Shown: piece after piece, positions 7,400 through 15,602 of the stretch
Layout of the letters: each line of letters begins with the position of its first letter
Position numbering within the stretch: the stretch's first letter is position 1
Assembly (NCBI GenBank): GCA_964550165.1
Contig: CAZJYC010000028.1
Coordinates: 1 to 30,928, forward strand
Direction: 5' to 3'
Source of the DNA: CAZJYC01 sp964550165
Lineage (GTDB): Bacteria; Acidobacteriota; Aminicenantia; Aminicenantales; Aminicenantaceae
DNA: 30,928 nt
Position numbers and translations under genes: made by a program
The notes under the pieces: model-generated
Database searches by the model: none
Told to the model about the DNA's origin: nothing
The model's input: the letters and a program-made list of their open reading frames with translations, nothing else

Positions 7400-8695
7400 C
7401 TATTTTTTCGGTTTTCGATTTCTTTTTAATATTTTCCCGTCCTCGACCACCAGCTTTCCGTTCTTGATGACGTGTTTGATGGGATTTATCCCTAAGTGAT
7501 AAACAAGGGTGGGGTAGTTCGGCACATTCCAGAGAACTAAGTCCATTTTTTTTCCAACCTCCAGGCTCCCAAGGTCCTCATGCCTGGCCAGAGCAAAGGC
7601 AGCATTGGCCGTTGTGGCATTCACTGCCTCTTCGATGGACATTTTCAGGGTGAACACGCCCAGCTGGAGGATAAAAAGCATGGATTCTGTCATCGAGCTT
7701 CCCGGATTAAAATCCGTGGCCAGGGCCACGACGGCGCCTTCCTCGATGAGCTTTCTGGCCGGCGCTCTCTTCTCCAGCATGAGGAAAAAGGACGCTGCGG
7801 GAAGGAGCGTGGCCACGGTTGGACTTTGGGCGAGCTTGCGGATTCCTTCCTCGGTGATGTTGATCAGATGGTCAGCCGAGGCGGCCCCCTCTTCGGCCGC
7901 AAGCTGGGCTCCTCCAAGGGGTGAGAATTCGTCAGCGTGAATTTTAATTTTGAAGCCATGTCTCTTGGCAGCCCTTATGAGTTTTTTTGTCTCCTCAACC
8001 GAAAAAACGCCTCCTTCGCAGAAGACATCGAAGAACTCGGCCAATTTTTTTTCCTTGACTTCAGGAAGAATGCTTTTAATGAGAAGGTCAATGTATTCAT
8101 CTCTTCGGGATTTGTATTCTTTTGGAATCTCGTGAGCGCCCATGAACGTGGGGACGATATCGACAGGGTGAAGCCTGTTCGCTTCTTTGATCGCTTCAAG
8201 CTGTTTGACCTCATCCTTGAGGTTGAGGCCGTATCCGCTCTTGGCTTCAGTTGTCGTCGTCCCGAGGAGGAGCATTCTGTCGAGGCGGGAGAGACAAAAG
8301 GATAGAAGGTCCTGCCCGGAAGCGCGGCGGGTAGCCTTGACTGTCGTCTGGATGCCAAGCCCTTTGGCGGCAAGCTGTTGGTAGGAATAGCCCCGGAGCC
8401 GAAGAACAAATTCTTCCTCCCTGGTTCCGGCAAAAGGAAGATGGGTATGGCTATCGATGAAGCCAGGGAGTCCAACAAGCCCGCTGCCATCGAGGCAGAC
8501 AGCGTTTTTTTCTAATCGGACTTCTTTATTAAATTTTTTTTCGGTCCCGACAAAGACAATTCTCCCTTTGGAGGAAGCGATACAGCCTTTGCTAAGAAGT
8601 CCGACATCCTGAAGAGCTTCTCTTCTTTTTGGAATTTGGCGCCGGCAGGTAAGAAGCTGGTTACAATTCAGAACAGCAAGATCAGCTGATTCCAT
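7400..8695 (-). CDS. hutI: Imidazolonepropionase HutI
   Basis: HutI hydrolyses 4-imidazolone-5-propanoate to N-formimino-L-glutamate, the third step of histidine degradation. The 431-residue protein is full length. It shows the amidohydrolase metal motif DSHTHLPFAG, then GIQTTVKATR, KSGYGLNLKDE, GAHEIP, KIHADEFSPLGGAQLA and ATDFNPGSS with the catalytic aspartate. The ATG at 8695 lies inside the last codons of ftsZ (14-bp overlap), so its translation is probably coupled to ftsZ. It appears to be the last gene of the dcw operon. hutH, hutU and hutG are not in the window. It converges with the M20 gene; no convincing terminator is seen between them. Confidence 0.95.
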   Translation of the reverse strand: MESADLAVLNCNQLLTCRRQIPKRREALQDVGLLSKGCIASSKGRIVFVGTEKKFNKEVRLEKNAVCLDGSGLVGLPGFIDSHTHLPFAGTREEEFVLRLRGYSYQQLAAKGLGIQTTVKATRRASGQDLLSFCLSRLDRMLLLGTTTTEAKSGYGLNLKDEVKQLEAIKEANRLHPVDIVPTFMGAHEIPKEYKSRRDEYIDLLIKSILPEVKEKKLAEFFDVFCEGGVFSVEETKKLIRAAKRHGFKIKIHADEFSPLGGAQLAAEEGAASADHLINITEEGIRKLAQSPTVATLLPAASFFLMLEKRAPARKLIEEGAVVALATDFNPGSSMTESMLFILQLGVFTLKMSIEEAVNATTANAAFALARHEDLGSLEVGKKMDLVLWNVPNYPTLVYHLGINPIKHVIKNGKLVVEDGKILKRNRKPKK

Positions 8696-9893
8696 CTGGT
8701 GTCTTTTTCAAGGGGGCGAATTTTTTTCTTCTGTAGAATGTCGGCGTTTCATAAGGCTCCCACTGTTTTTCCCACGAGGGTTTATTCCAAGGCATTTCGT
8801 TTGCCTTTGACTCGAAAGGATAGGGAGGTGTTTCTGTCTGAACAGGGAAGGGAGGAGGAGTTTTATGGGGAGTGTGTTTCACGCTTTCTGGGGTGTAGGC
8901 TTCCTTTCGGGCAGAGGGCTCAAAACCGGTGGCGATAACCGTCACTTTGACCATATCTTTCATCTCGTCATCGATGACAGTGCCGAAGATGATGTTGGAT
9001 TCAGGATGGGCCATGCTGTGGATGAGCTCAGAAGATTTCGAAACTTCATGAAGAGTCATGTCTTTTCCGCCGGTGATGTTGATCAGGACTCCCTGAGCGC
9101 CCTCAATCGAAGTGTCGACTAAGAGCGGGCTGGATACGGCCTTTGTCGCGGCCTCAAGGGCTCTGTTTTCTCCCGAAGCAATGCCTGTGCCCATGAAGGC
9201 CATGCCCATGCCCTTCATGATGGATTTGACATCCGCAAAGTCCAGATTGATCAATCCTGGCCGGGTGATAAGGTCAGAGATTCCCTGGACAGCCTGCCGC
9301 AAAATGTCGTCGGCCATTTTGAAGGCGTCCTGGATCGAAGTGTCCAGATTGACTGTTTGGAGTAATCTCTCGTTGGGTATGGATATCACCGTATCGACGA
9401 CCGACCTGAGCTCAGCCAGGCCTTGCATGGCCTGCTTGGCTCTGACTTTTCCTTCAAACTCAAAGGGAAGGGTGACGATGGCCACAGCGAGAATATCCAT
9501 CTCCGAGGCAAGATTGGCAAGGATGGGTGTGGCTCCTGTGCCAGTTCCTCCACCCAGCCCTGTGGTCAGGAAGACCATATCCGAACCTTCGAGAATCTCG
9601 ATGAGTCTTTCTGTGTCTTCCATCGCCGCTTCCTTGCCGATGTCTGGCCTTCCTCCAGAGCCTAAACCTTTGGTGAGCTGGCGCCCGATCTGGATTTTGA
9701 TCCTGGCGTTGTTGCTGTTCAGGGCCTGCAAGTCTGTATTGACGGCGATAAACTCAACGCCTTCGATCCCGGTTTGGATCATGCGGTTTACGGCATTTCC
9801 GCCACCGCCGCCAATTCCGATAACTCTGATTTTTGCGCCGGAACGCTCTTCCACCAGGTGAAATTTCAATTTGCTTTTTATTTCTTCTGCCAT
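8682..9893 (-). CDS. ftsZ: Cell division protein FtsZ
   Basis: FtsZ is the tubulin-like GTPase that polymerises into the division ring. The 403-residue protein shows the N-terminal GIGGGGGNAVNRM loop, the tubulin signature GGGTGTG at 114-120, and the T7 synergy loop NLDFADV near 216. Residues from about 335 form a Pro-rich linker. It leads to ETPTFYRRKK, a good match to the C-terminal peptide that binds FtsA and other partners, followed by a further basic tail. A strong ribosome site (AGGAGG) precedes the ATG, 9 bp after ftsA. The end overlaps hutI. Confidence 0.98.
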   Translation of the reverse strand: MAEEIKSKLKFHLVEERSGAKIRVIGIGGGGGNAVNRMIQTGIEGVEFIAVNTDLQALNSNNARIKIQIGRQLTKGLGSGGRPDIGKEAAMEDTERLIEILEGSDMVFLTTGLGGGTGTGATPILANLASEMDILAVAIVTLPFEFEGKVRAKQAMQGLAELRSVVDTVISIPNERLLQTVNLDTSIQDAFKMADDILRQAVQGISDLITRPGLINLDFADVKSIMKGMGMAFMGTGIASGENRALEAATKAVSSPLLVDTSIEGAQGVLINITGGKDMTLHEVSKSSELIHSMAHPESNIIFGTVIDDEMKDMVKVTVIATGFEPSARKEAYTPESVKHTPHKTPPPFPVQTETPPYPFESKANEMPWNKPSWEKQWEPYETPTFYRRKKFAPLKKTPDGIS

Positions 9894-9902
9894 TCTTTCC
9901 TC

Positions 9903-11126
9903 CTAGGCTTCTTTGAGCCAATCTTTAATCTTGACCCAAATGCCTTTTTTTCTATCTTTCGATAGGCCTCTCTCTCTCCATTGGCTGTAGCCGTTGAGAA
10001 TGAGGCCTACAGAAGTGGCATAATCTGGAGTGCTGACGCGGTCGACCAGTCCTCCCGCACCGCTGGGGTCGCCCCGTCTGACCGGGAGGTCAAAAATTTC
10101 TTCGGCAACTTCTTCCAGCCCTTCCAGCAACGCTGTCCCTCCGGTGAGGACTATTCCCGAATTGAGGGATTTTTCATAGCCCATACGCTTGATGTCGCTG
10201 TCGACCAAACGGAAGATTTCTTCGGCTCGCGGCTGGATGATATCCGCCAGAATTTGCCGGGAGAGAATACGTGGTTTTTTCCCCCTGCCCACAGAAGGAA
10301 CTTCGATGGTTTCCTGCTCATCCAGCAGAGGGCTGGCCACGCAGCCGAATTTTTTCTTGATCTTCTCGGCCTCGGGAATGGGCGTGCGAAGCCCGACAGC
10401 AATGTCATTGGTGAAATTGTCTCCCCCGATGGGAATGATCGAGGTGTACCACAGGCTTCCCCGTTCAAAGATGGCGATTTCCGTTGTTCCGCCTCCGATG
10501 TCGATCAAGCCCACTCCGAGTTCCATCTCGTCAAGGGTCAGGGTGGAGGAGCTTGTCGCAATTTGGTTGAGGACTATCTGTTCGATTTCAATTTCAGCTC
10601 GCGCCACACACGTTCGCAAGTTTTGAACAGAAGTCGTGGCGCTGGTCACGATGTGAACATGGACTTCGAGCTTTATCCCGCTCATACCGAGAGGGTCTTT
10701 GATCCCATCTTGATCGTCGACAACATATTCTTGAGGAATGACATGGATGATTTCCCTGTCAGGAGGAATGGAAAGGGCCTTGGACTGTTCGATGACCCGC
10801 TTGATATCATCTTGGGTGATTTCCCTGTTTTTGCCGGAGACGGCGATGACTCCCCTGGAGTTGAAGCTCTTGATGTGAGCACCTGAGATTCCGACGAAGG
10901 CTGAATCGATTTCAACCCCTGCCATGAGTTCAGCCTCTTCTTGCGCTTTTTTGATGGAATCGACTGTCGCGTCCAGGTTGACAACAACGCCTTTTCTCAG
11001 TCCCCTGGATTCGGCTGTCCCTATCCCTATGATCTCGACTTTATTCTCGCGGGTGATCTCGCCGATAATCGCAGCCACTTTTTTTGTTCCGATATCGAGC
11101 CCGACAATATAATTGTTTTTAGGCAT
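9903..11126 (-). CDS. ftsA: Cell division protein FtsA
   Basis: FtsA is the actin-like ATPase that ties FtsZ filaments to the membrane and activates septal wall synthesis. The 407 residues carry the phosphate-1 loop GLDIGTKKVAA, the 1C subdomain region, phosphate-2 (GLIDIGGGTTEIAIF) and the adenosine motif (GIVLTGGTALLEGL). The C-terminal amphipathic membrane helix is visible as WVKIKDWLKEA. An in-frame TTG at 11129 is possible, but ATG at 11126 has AGGAGG at better spacing and overlaps the ftsQ stop by one base (TGATG), so it is preferred. Confidence 0.97.
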   Translation of the reverse strand: MPKNNYIVGLDIGTKKVAAIIGEITRENKVEIIGIGTAESRGLRKGVVVNLDATVDSIKKAQEEAELMAGVEIDSAFVGISGAHIKSFNSRGVIAVSGKNREITQDDIKRVIEQSKALSIPPDREIIHVIPQEYVVDDQDGIKDPLGMSGIKLEVHVHIVTSATTSVQNLRTCVARAEIEIEQIVLNQIATSSSTLTLDEMELGVGLIDIGGGTTEIAIFERGSLWYTSIIPIGGDNFTNDIAVGLRTPIPEAEKIKKKFGCVASPLLDEQETIEVPSVGRGKKPRILSRQILADIIQPRAEEIFRLVDSDIKRMGYEKSLNSGIVLTGGTALLEGLEEVAEEIFDLPVRRGDPSGAGGLVDRVSTPDYATSVGLILNGYSQWRERGLSKDRKKGIWVKIKDWLKEA

Positions 11127-11995
11127 CAATGAGCCTCCTCGCTAGCGTTGGGAATGAGATTTTGATAAGGATTCATCTTGGTTTTGATGTAGAACCGGCC
11201 TGGAAAGCGAAGGTCGGTATATTCCAGTTCGCCAAACTTTTCCAGTCTTGCCCGGTATTTCTCGAACAAGCGGAGTTTCTGGGCGAACTGGTCGTTCCCC
11301 AGAATGAGTCTTGTCGGATCATTCTTCAGTTGAACGGTAACGTTTTCATAATCGGAAAGATCTAAGGCTTCAATCCGGTCTTTTTCTGCAGACGATAAGC
11401 TGCTGAGGCATTCCCAAGCTAACAATAATTTTTCCTTATAGTCTTTATGAAAATTGTGCGAATCGACAAGAAGGGGAAGACACGTATTATCTAACGACTC
11501 TATTTTTTCGAGCTCGACTCCTTCCTTGTCGATGAGGCAAAGATTTTCTTTCTTAATCAAAGCAAAAGGAATTCTTTCTTTGACCTCTATATTCAAGGTT
11601 GAAGGGAAGATTTTTCTGACTCGCACTTCTTTGATCCACCTGTGCGCGGCAACCGTTTCCCTGATCTTGTTGATGTCCAAAAGAAGAATATTCCCTAAAT
11701 TTTTTCCTCTCAAAATCTGTTGGATTCCTTCTCGGACCTCAGGCTTGGAGCAAACGATGACTGTCTCTTTGATGTTGAGATTATCCCAGGAAATCAGGAA
11801 AAGATAAGCCCGCTGGAGCGAATAGAATAGTCCACCCAAGAGAAGGAAGATAAAGAGAATATGGAAGAGCCTGAGCCTGATTTTCCTTTGGATCTTTTTT
11901 ATCTTTAGTTTTCCTTCTCTTCGTTGGAACTGCATCGGCGGAGAAAGGGAGGCATGGAATCTCTGTTTGTAATATGAGTTGAGGCGAGTAGCCAC
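11126..11995 (-). CDS. ftsQ: Cell division protein FtsQ (POTRA domain)
   Basis: FtsQ links cytoplasmic and periplasmic parts of the divisome through FtsB and FtsL. The 289-residue protein has a basic cytoplasmic tail of about 45 residues, one membrane helix (about 43-68), then a POTRA domain. The POTRA domain contains LNIKETVIV, then GNILLLDINKIRETV, then a VRKIFPSTLNIEVKERIPFA stretch. An FtsQ beta-domain follows. The start is GTG at 11995, with GAGGA about seven bases upstream inside the murC end. The sequence is divergent, as is normal for FtsQ, but position and domain order make the call firm. Confidence 0.92.
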   Translation of the reverse strand: MATRLNSYYKQRFHASLSPPMQFQRREGKLKIKKIQRKIRLRLFHILFIFLLLGGLFYSLQRAYLFLISWDNLNIKETVIVCSKPEVREGIQQILRGKNLGNILLLDINKIRETVAAHRWIKEVRVRKIFPSTLNIEVKERIPFALIKKENLCLIDKEGVELEKIESLDNTCLPLLVDSHNFHKDYKEKLLLAWECLSSLSSAEKDRIEALDLSDYENVTVQLKNDPTRLILGNDQFAQKLRLFEKYRARLEKFGELEYTDLRFPGRFYIKTKMNPYQNLIPNASEEAH

Positions 11996-11998
11996 GGT

Positions 11999-13387
11999 CT
12001 ATCCTCTTTTTTCCAAAATTTTGGTAAGGTCGGGAATAATCTGGTAAATGTTTCCCGCTCCCAGGATCAGGATCATGTCTTTGGGCTGAACGATTTTGCC
12101 TAAGAGAGAGGGTATTTTTTTCTTTTCCGGTTCGAAAAGGACATTTTTATGGCCAAACTGCTCGATTTCCTCATAAAGGACTTTGCCCGAAACGCCGGGA
12201 ATGGGAGTCTCTCCTGCCGGGTAGATTTCGGTGACGATCAAAACATCTGCCTGGTTGAACGACGTAGCAAAGCTCTTCATGAGGAGCGATAAGCGGCTGT
12301 AGCGATGGGGCTGGAACACGACAACTACCCGGCGCGTCCAGCCTCTCTTGGCAGCGTCGAGCGTAGCCTTGATCTCAGTGGGGTGATGGGCGTAATCTTC
12401 GATAATCATGACGTCGTTCGTTTCCTTCTTCAATTCGAAACGCCGGCCAGCACCCCTGAAGCTTTCCAGAGCCTGGAAAATGAGCTGAGACGGGATGTCC
12501 AAATCCAGGCCAACAGCAAAAGCGGCCATGGCATTGCAGATATTATGAAAGCCGGGAACATTCAGCTTGAGAGTTCCGAGTGGGTTGCCTTTCCAGTAGA
12601 GTGTTGACGTGCTTGAAAATTTATCAAATTGTTCGTTTCTGGCGAAGAAATCGGCTTGGCTGGAGAATCCGTAAGTGATCACCCTTCGTGTCAGCTCTGG
12701 AATCAAGCTCTGGAGATTGGCATCGTCCAGGCAGAGGACTACGGGGCAGTAAAAAGGAACTTTGTTGGCGAAATTGACAAAGGCGTTTTTGATTTCATCG
12801 ATAGTCTTGTAATTGTCCAGGTGTTCGTTATCCAGGTTGGTCAAGACAGCGATAAACGGGGAGAGAAGAAGGAAAGACCTGTCGCTTTCATCGGCTTCGG
12901 CCACGATAAAATCCCCTTCGCCGAGTTTGGCATGAGCGCCGACTGTATTCAAGCGACCACCGACAATGATAGTCGGGTCAAAGCCTCCGGCTTCGAGGAC
13001 TTGCGCGATCATCGACGTGGTCGAAGTTTTTCCATGAGAGCCGGCAATGGCGATTCCGTATTTCATCCGCATCAGTTCTGCCAGCATTTCTGCTCGCGGA
13101 ATAACCGGTATTTTCCGCCGCCGTGCTTCTTGGACTTCAACATTATCCTCCTTAATTGCCGAGGAAACGACAGCGACATCCGCACCCTCGACTTTTTCCG
13201 CCTTGTGGCCGATCGAGACCTCTGCGCCGAGGCCGGTCAGGCGCCGAGTCGCTTCGTTTTCCTCGATATCCGTACCTGAGACCGTGTAGCCTGTATTGAG
13301 GAGAACTTCAGCGATACCGTTCATGCCTGTGCCGCCGATTCCGATCATGTGGATGTGCTTGAGCCTTCTGTAAACGTTTTTGACCAC
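11999..13387 (-). CDS. murC: UDP-N-acetylmuramate-L-alanine ligase MurC
   Basis: MurC adds L-alanine to UDP-MurNAc using ATP, the first peptide step of wall precursor synthesis. The protein has 462 residues, normal length. The N-terminal UDP-binding Rossmann domain starts HMIGIGGTGMNGIAEVL. The Mur ligase ATP loop is GSHGKTSTTSM, and AEADESDRSF and NLDNEHLD follow. YAHHPTEIKATL marks the C-terminal domain. The start is GTG at 13387, 3 bp after the murG stop. In many bacteria murB and ddl follow murC; here ftsQ follows after 3 bp. Confidence 0.97.
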   Translation of the reverse strand: MVKNVYRRLKHIHMIGIGGTGMNGIAEVLLNTGYTVSGTDIEENEATRRLTGLGAEVSIGHKAEKVEGADVAVVSSAIKEDNVEVQEARRRKIPVIPRAEMLAELMRMKYGIAIAGSHGKTSTTSMIAQVLEAGGFDPTIIVGGRLNTVGAHAKLGEGDFIVAEADESDRSFLLLSPFIAVLTNLDNEHLDNYKTIDEIKNAFVNFANKVPFYCPVVLCLDDANLQSLIPELTRRVITYGFSSQADFFARNEQFDKFSSTSTLYWKGNPLGTLKLNVPGFHNICNAMAAFAVGLDLDIPSQLIFQALESFRGAGRRFELKKETNDVMIIEDYAHHPTEIKATLDAAKRGWTRRVVVVFQPHRYSRLSLLMKSFATSFNQADVLIVTEIYPAGETPIPGVSGKVLYEEIEQFGHKNVLFEPEKKKIPSLLGKIVQPKDMILILGAGNIYQIIPDLTKILEKRG

Positions 13388-13390
13388 GCC

Positions 13391-14485
13391 TCACGCCTTT
13401 TCTTTCGTTTCCATGAGTTCGAAGCAGATATCGGATATTTTATCAGCCACATTTTCTGTTCTCATCCCCGCCAGATTTTTTTCCATCTGCGCAGTTTTCT
13501 CTTTGTTTTTCAGAAAATTCAGGATTTTCTCCGCAAGAGTCTGGGGGCTGAATTCCTCTTCGAGGATGACTTCTGCTGCTCCGATTCTCTCCAGTTCTTT
13601 CGCGTTGAGAACTTGATGGTTGTCTGCGGCCCGGGCGAAGGGGATGAGCAGGGATGCTTTTTGTCCCGCGATGAGCTCGGCGATTGTCGTCGCGCCAGCG
13701 CGGCATATGATCAAATCCGACTTTTGAAAATAATCAGCCATTTCAAAAAAATAAGGAGCCACAGTGGCCTCGTTAAACCCGGCCTGGATATAACTGGCTT
13801 TAACCCAATCGAAATCCTTTTCTCCTGTCTGGTGAAATATTTTCAAATTCTCCCTCTCTTCCTGGAGAAGGAGAAGAGTGGCCGTCAATCCTGTGTTCAA
13901 GAAATGAGACCCCTGACTTCCTCCAAAAATGAGGATGGTTAAGGCCTGTTCTCTTTTTTTGGGAAAGAGATGGTAAAACTCCTCTCTCACCGGATTTCCG
14001 ATGGCTATTCCCTTTCCCTTGAAATAGGGAAGAGAGACCTGGAAAGAAACGACTGCCTTTCGCACCCAACGCAGAAGGAGCCTGTTGGTAAAACCCGGAA
14101 GCAGGTTTTGTTCGAGAATCAAAGTGGGAATTTTCATCCATGAGGCAAGGAGGACGATGGGCCCGGAACTATAGCCTCCAACACCGATGACCAGGTTTGG
14201 CTTTTTGCGGAGGAGAATGGTGAAGGATTGCAGGAAAGAGCCAGGCAAGAGGAGGATGGATTTAGCGGTCTTCAGGCCTTTGCCCTTGATTCCCTCGATT
14301 TTCAAAGGAATAAAGCTTACCTGGTGGTGCTCCATGATTTCTTTTTCCAGGATGCGGCTTGTCCCCACATAGGTCAATTCAAGGTTTGGATCTTTTTCTT
14401 TGAGTTTTTGGCCCACAGCCAGAGCAGGGTAGATGTGGCCTGCAGTGCCTCCGCCGCTGATGATGACTCTTTTTTCTTTCATCAC
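13391..14485 (-). CDS. murG: UDP-GlcNAc:lipid I GlcNAc transferase MurG
   Basis: MurG is the membrane-associated GT28 glycosyltransferase that adds GlcNAc to lipid I, making lipid II on the inner face of the membrane. The 364-residue protein begins with the G-loop GGGTAGHIYPALAV and has a second glycine-rich element GVGGYSSGP. The C-terminal half shows IFGGSQG, followed by the sugar-nucleotide site RAGATTIAEL. Its ATG overlaps the ftsW stop by 4 bp, indicating coupling with the flippase/polymerase gene that precedes it. Confidence 0.97.
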   Translation of the reverse strand: MMKEKRVIISGGGTAGHIYPALAVGQKLKEKDPNLELTYVGTSRILEKEIMEHHQVSFIPLKIEGIKGKGLKTAKSILLLPGSFLQSFTILLRKKPNLVIGVGGYSSGPIVLLASWMKIPTLILEQNLLPGFTNRLLLRWVRKAVVSFQVSLPYFKGKGIAIGNPVREEFYHLFPKKREQALTILIFGGSQGSHFLNTGLTATLLLLQEERENLKIFHQTGEKDFDWVKASYIQAGFNEATVAPYFFEMADYFQKSDLIICRAGATTIAELIAGQKASLLIPFARAADNHQVLNAKELERIGAAEVILEEEFSPQTLAEKILNFLKNKEKTAQMEKNLAGMRTENVADKISDICFELMETKEKA

Positions 14486-15591
14486 ATTCTCTGCACGTTT
14501 CCTTTTCTCTGTGAGATATGAAGAAGGATTCCTACGCTAAACAGCGTGGACAGGAGTGACGACCTGCCAAAGCTGATCAAAGGGAGAGGAATTCCGGTTG
14601 GAGGGCTCCAGCCCAGGACGACACTTATGTTCAGTAAAGCCTGAGAAAAGATAGCCAGAGTCAGCCCCGCGGCAACGATTTGACTGAAGAAATTGGGAGC
14701 CTTTCGGGAAATGACCAATCCTCTCCAGAATAAAATGAAATAAAGCAAGAGAATGGCCACAGCTCCGATGAGTCCGAGTTCTTCTCCGACGATGGCGTAG
14801 ATAAAATCTGTATGGGCGCAGGGCAGGAAAGAAAGTTTTTGTGTGCCTTCACCGATGCTGACTCCGAAGAAACCTCCCGAACCCACAGCCAGTTTAGACT
14901 GAATAACCTGGAATCCTGTTCCTTGAGGGTCTTTTTCAGGAGAAAAGAAGGCAAAGATTCTATCGATCCTGTATGAAGCCTGAAAAAGATAAAAGGTGAA
15001 AAGACCAAACGATAGGATTCCTAAATAGAGAAAGCATTTAGGTTTTACACCTGCTATGAAGAGCAGGGTCGCACAGATGATGCAAATCAGGAAGGCTGTC
15101 CCATAGTCAGGCTCGACGATGACTAACGTCAGGAAAACGAAGAGAATGAGGAGAGGAAAGATGTAAGTTTGATATTCATCGAGCTTGTCTTTTTTCCGGT
15201 CGAGATGGTAAGCGAGAAAAAGGAGGAGGCTCGTTTTTGCCAGCTCTGAGGGTTGGAAGCGGATGCCGAAAAACTGAATCCATCGGTTTGTGTTGGCCAT
15301 GGCAGGCATGAGCAGGCATAGAACCAGAAGCACAAAAGAGAGAAGAAGAAGCCCGTGGATGAAGTAAAAATTTTGGTAAAACGGCCGCCTGATGGGAATA
15401 ATCAGGAGGATCAGAAGAATTCCCAGCCCGGCTCCGATAATCTGGTTGATAAAAAAATAGAAATGATGATTGTATTTTTCATAAGAAAGGGGAGCTGAAG
15501 CACTGAAAACCATAACCAAACCGATGGCAATCAGAGCCAGAACGGCGAAAAAAAGTGTCTTGTCAAAGCTGTATGGCTTATAAATCTCCAT
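14482..15591 (-). CDS. ftsW: SEDS peptidoglycan polymerase FtsW
   Basis: FtsW is the septal SEDS-family glycosyltransferase that polymerises lipid II with its partner FtsI. The 369-residue protein is almost wholly hydrophobic, with about ten membrane helices. Conserved SEDS features are visible: GLVMVFSASA near the start, WIQFFGIRFQPSELAK in the middle, EPDYGTA, and the late GLIGA, PPTGIPLPLISFGRSSLL stretch. RodA is an alternative SEDS member, but location between murD and murG supports FtsW. AAAGGA lies before the ATG. Confidence 0.95.
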   Translation of the reverse strand: MEIYKPYSFDKTLFFAVLALIAIGLVMVFSASAPLSYEKYNHHFYFFINQIIGAGLGILLILLIIPIRRPFYQNFYFIHGLLLLSFVLLVLCLLMPAMANTNRWIQFFGIRFQPSELAKTSLLLFLAYHLDRKKDKLDEYQTYIFPLLILFVFLTLVIVEPDYGTAFLICIICATLLFIAGVKPKCFLYLGILSFGLFTFYLFQASYRIDRIFAFFSPEKDPQGTGFQVIQSKLAVGSGGFFGVSIGEGTQKLSFLPCAHTDFIYAIVGEELGLIGAVAILLLYFILFWRGLVISRKAPNFFSQIVAAGLTLAIFSQALLNISVVLGWSPPTGIPLPLISFGRSSLLSTLFSVGILLHISQRKGNVQRM

Positions 15592-15602
15592 AATCCTTTA
15601 GC

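Noticed and set aside
9112..9861. Long open frame of 249 codons on the plus strand opposite ftsZ
   Set aside because: It is fully antisense to a strongly conserved gene and has no recognisable protein motif; its amino-acid make-up is that of a reverse-frame artefact.
9981..10886. Open frame of 301 codons on the plus strand opposite ftsA
   Set aside because: Antisense shadow of ftsA with no domain, no ribosome site and no promoter.
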